Assembly (NCBI RefSeq): GCF_032380675.1
Contig: NZ_JAWDIX010000006.1
Span: 1 to 64,000, forward strand
Source: Anaerolentibacter hominis
GTDB taxonomy: Bacteria > Bacillota > Clostridia > Lachnospirales > Lachnospiraceae
DNA length: 64,000 bases
Reading direction: 5' to 3'
The notes under the pieces were generated by a model. It was given only the letters and a program-made list of their open reading frames with translations. It was not told the DNA's origin and searched no databases. The translations under genes were made by a program, and so were the position numbers. Of the stretch, positions 62,273 through 64,000 are shown piece by piece (position 1 is the stretch's first letter; every line of letters begins with the position of its first letter).

Positions 62273-63790
62273 ATGAGAAATGATGGACAGCCGATCCTGC
62301 AATTGAAAAATATCAGCAAGTCATTTCCCGGCGTAAAGGCGCTGAATCAGGTATCTCTCAGCGTGCATGCCGGGGAAATACTGGGGCTCGTGGGGGAAAA
62401 CGGGGCAGGAAAATCGACATTAATGAAGGTATTGACCGGGGCTTACCAGAAGGATGAAGGCGAAATATACCTGGAAGGCCAGCCGATTGATGTTACGTCC
62501 ACGGCGAGAGGAAGGGAACTGGGCATCAGTATTATATACCAGGAACTTTCGGTTATGCCCCAGTTAAGTGTAACTGAAAATATGTTTTTGGGAAATCTGA
62601 GAACAAATAAGCGCGGCATTGTGGACTGGAAGGGCATGGAGCATGAGACGAAAGAAGCCCTGAGCAAGATGGGCCTTGATATTCCAGGGGATACACTCAT
62701 GCGTGATCTGAACATTGCCCAGAGCCAGATGATTGAAATCTGCCGGGCAACCATCATCAATAAGGCAAAAGTGCTGATCATGGATGAGCCCACAAGCTCC
62801 CTGGTGGACAGGGAGATATCCCATATGTTCGAGATCATGAGACAGCTGAAAAAACAGGGAATTGCGATTGTTTACATAACACACCGTCTGGAAGAGCTCT
62901 TCGAGATTACCGACCGGATTGAGGTAATGAAGGATGGGGAAAACAGCGCGTCCATGAAGACGGCGGATGTGACAAAAGACGACATTGTGCATGCCATGGT
63001 CGGACGTGAGCTGAAAGATTTTTATCCGGCCCACGACGGGAAGCGCGGGGAGGCGCTGCTGGAAGTAAGCCATCTCTCCCAGGGCAAGATGGTAAAGGAT
63101 ATCTCCTTTACGGCATATGCCGGGGAAATCCTTGGCTTTGCCGGCCTGATCGGCGCAGGACGTTCGGAGACAATGATGTCCATATTCGGAGCAATGCCGG
63201 ATGTCAAAGGTGAAGTGGTATATAAAGGCAGAAAAGTAAAGTTCAAACATCCTGAGGAAGCAATACGGGCCGGGATTGCCCTGGCTCCGGAGGACCGGAA
63301 AAAACAGGGACTGATCCAGATATTTTCCATCAATCACAATACGTCCCTGGCCAATATGGAGGGAATCTTTACCCGGTTTAAAACACTGAATCTGAAAAAA
63401 GAGCGGGAAATCGCGGATCAGTATGTAAAAGCATTAAATATCCGAACACCTGATGCGGAGAAGAGAGTCGGAGAGCTGTCCGGCGGCAACCAGCAGAAAG
63501 TAATTGTCGGAAAGTGGATGTTTACGGATGCAAAGGTAATGATTTTTGATGAGCCTACAAAGGGAATTGATGTAGGGGCCAAGGCGGAGATCTACCGGCT
63601 GATGCGTAAACTGGCCAATGAAGGGGCCGCGGTCATCATGATTTCTTCCGAACTGCCGGAAGTGATCGGAGTCAGTGACCGGATCATTGTTATGCACGAC
63701 GGAAGCTACAGGGGTGAGTTCTCCTGGCAGGAGGCCGATGAGAAAAAAATAATGGAAGCAGCTATCGGAGGTGTGGAAAGTGGAAAATAA
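62273..63790 (+). CDS. CUT2 sugar-type ABC transporter ATP-binding protein (RbsA/MglA-like)
   Basis: 505 aa, duplicated nucleotide-binding domains. First: GENGAGKSTLMK, weak signature NIAQSQM, VLIMDEPTSSL. Second: GLIGAGRSETMM (degenerate Walker A), LSGGNQQKVIVGK, VMIFDEPTKGID. The EDRKKQG region is typical of RbsA. It heads the second CUT2 cassette of this window; GGAGCG sits before ATG. The permease starts within its last codons. Confidence 0.95.
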   Translation: MRNDGQPILQLKNISKSFPGVKALNQVSLSVHAGEILGLVGENGAGKSTLMKVLTGAYQKDEGEIYLEGQPIDVTSTARGRELGISIIYQELSVMPQLSVTENMFLGNLRTNKRGIVDWKGMEHETKEALSKMGLDIPGDTLMRDLNIAQSQMIEICRATIINKAKVLIMDEPTSSLVDREISHMFEIMRQLKKQGIAIVYITHRLEELFEITDRIEVMKDGENSASMKTADVTKDDIVHAMVGRELKDFYPAHDGKRGEALLEVSHLSQGKMVKDISFTAYAGEILGFAGLIGAGRSETMMSIFGAMPDVKGEVVYKGRKVKFKHPEEAIRAGIALAPEDRKKQGLIQIFSINHNTSLANMEGIFTRFKTLNLKKEREIADQYVKALNIRTPDAEKRVGELSGGNQQKVIVGKWMFTDAKVMIFDEPTKGIDVGAKAEIYRLMRKLANEGAAVIMISSELPEVIGVSDRIIVMHDGSYRGEFSWQEADEKKIMEAAIGGVESGK

Positions 63791-64000
63791 GACAGCAAAA
63801 GGAAGATTTTCAACATTTACGAAAAAATATGGGATCGTCATTATATTTGTGGTGCTGGTTATCGCCGCATCGATCTTACAGCCTAAATTTCTCCAGCCGA
63901 AAAACCTGACAAATGTCCTGCGCCAGGTGGCGGTAAACGGTATCCTGGCAATTGGCATGACGTTTGTTATTATCAGCGGTGCGATTGATTTGTCCGTAGG
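63780..64000 (+). CDS. CUT2 sugar-type ABC transporter permease (partial, right edge)
   Basis: Starts at GTG 63780, overlapping the ATPase end by 11 bases. The visible 73 residues hold a cytosolic basic start, TM1 (YGIVIIFVVLVIAASIL) and the permease signature NGILAIGMTFVIISGAIDLSVG. RbsC-like. The gene, and probably a substrate-binding protein, continue beyond the window. Confidence 0.92.
   Translation, partial: MENKTAKGRFSTFTKKYGIVIIFVVLVIAASILQPKFLQPKNLTNVLRQVAVNGILAIGMTFVIISGAIDLSV

Overview
The window looks like chromosomal DNA of an anaerobic, gut-type Clostridia, most likely a Lachnospiraceae relative (inference). The evidence is strong AGGAGG ribosome sites, moderate GC, YesMN two-component genes, fused ferredoxin-dependent 2-oxoacid oxidoreductase, an OYE/flavodoxin pair resembling the gut bilirubin reductase system, and many ABC importers with few biosynthetic genes. 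It opens in the 3' end of a 23S rRNA gene, followed by Asp, Val, Thr, Tyr and initiator Met tRNAs. No 5S gene lies between them. Single tRNA-Lys and tRNA-Pro genes occur further in. I saw no insertion sequence, prophage or CRISPR array.

Regions: 0.8-3.3 kb holds an SDR oxidoreductase, a fructose-6-phosphate aldolase/transaldolase-like enzyme and MscL with a zinc-ribbon tail. 3.4-13 kb is a coherent locus: a ROK regulator, two M24 'pita-bread' proteins that have lost the two Asp metal ligands, a CUT2 (ribose-type) ABC importer with two different permeases, and an MFS carrier. I read it as an uptake-and-hydrolysis system for an unknown small molecule. 13-18.4 kb has an Fe-alcohol dehydrogenase, a D,D-carboxypeptidase, TrmB and a Zn-dehydrogenase. 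18.5-27 kb pairs a YesM/YesN two-component system with a divergent Liv-type ABC operon, followed by a large branched inverted repeat and an SDR gene.

28-33 kb carries small proteins, including a Cys/Asn/Gly-rich protein with YxxG repeats and a sigma-K-like promoter, an ECF sigma factor coupled to a DUF2461 gene, a flavoprotein and a Nudix hydrolase. 33.4-37.6 kb has a bilR/bilS-like pair, a GNAT and a diguanylate cyclase. 37.7-41.6 kb has an aminotransferase, a hypothetical protein and a BlaI/BlaR-type pair whose sensor domain is not penicillin-binding. 41.7-45.5 kb is a four-carbon acid-sugar operon (racemase-like, DUF1537 kinase, DeoR regulator, class II aldolase). A clear promoter, three phased repeats and a cre-like palindrome lie upstream of it.

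45.6-56.8 kb has an ECF sigma/anti-sigma-like pair, a second GGDEF protein, a PepV-type dipeptidase, a YoaP-type acetyltransferase, an OmpR-type two-component system, and a membrane-lipid cluster (DUF374 acyltransferase-like, GT4 glycosyltransferase, DedA). 57-61.7 kb is a three-gene operon of a double ferritin-like protein and two fused subunits of a 2-oxoacid:ferredoxin oxidoreductase. The window ends in a second CUT2 sugar importer cut by the right edge, preceded by a tiny ORF with a nine-G tract, a strong terminator and short tandem repeats.
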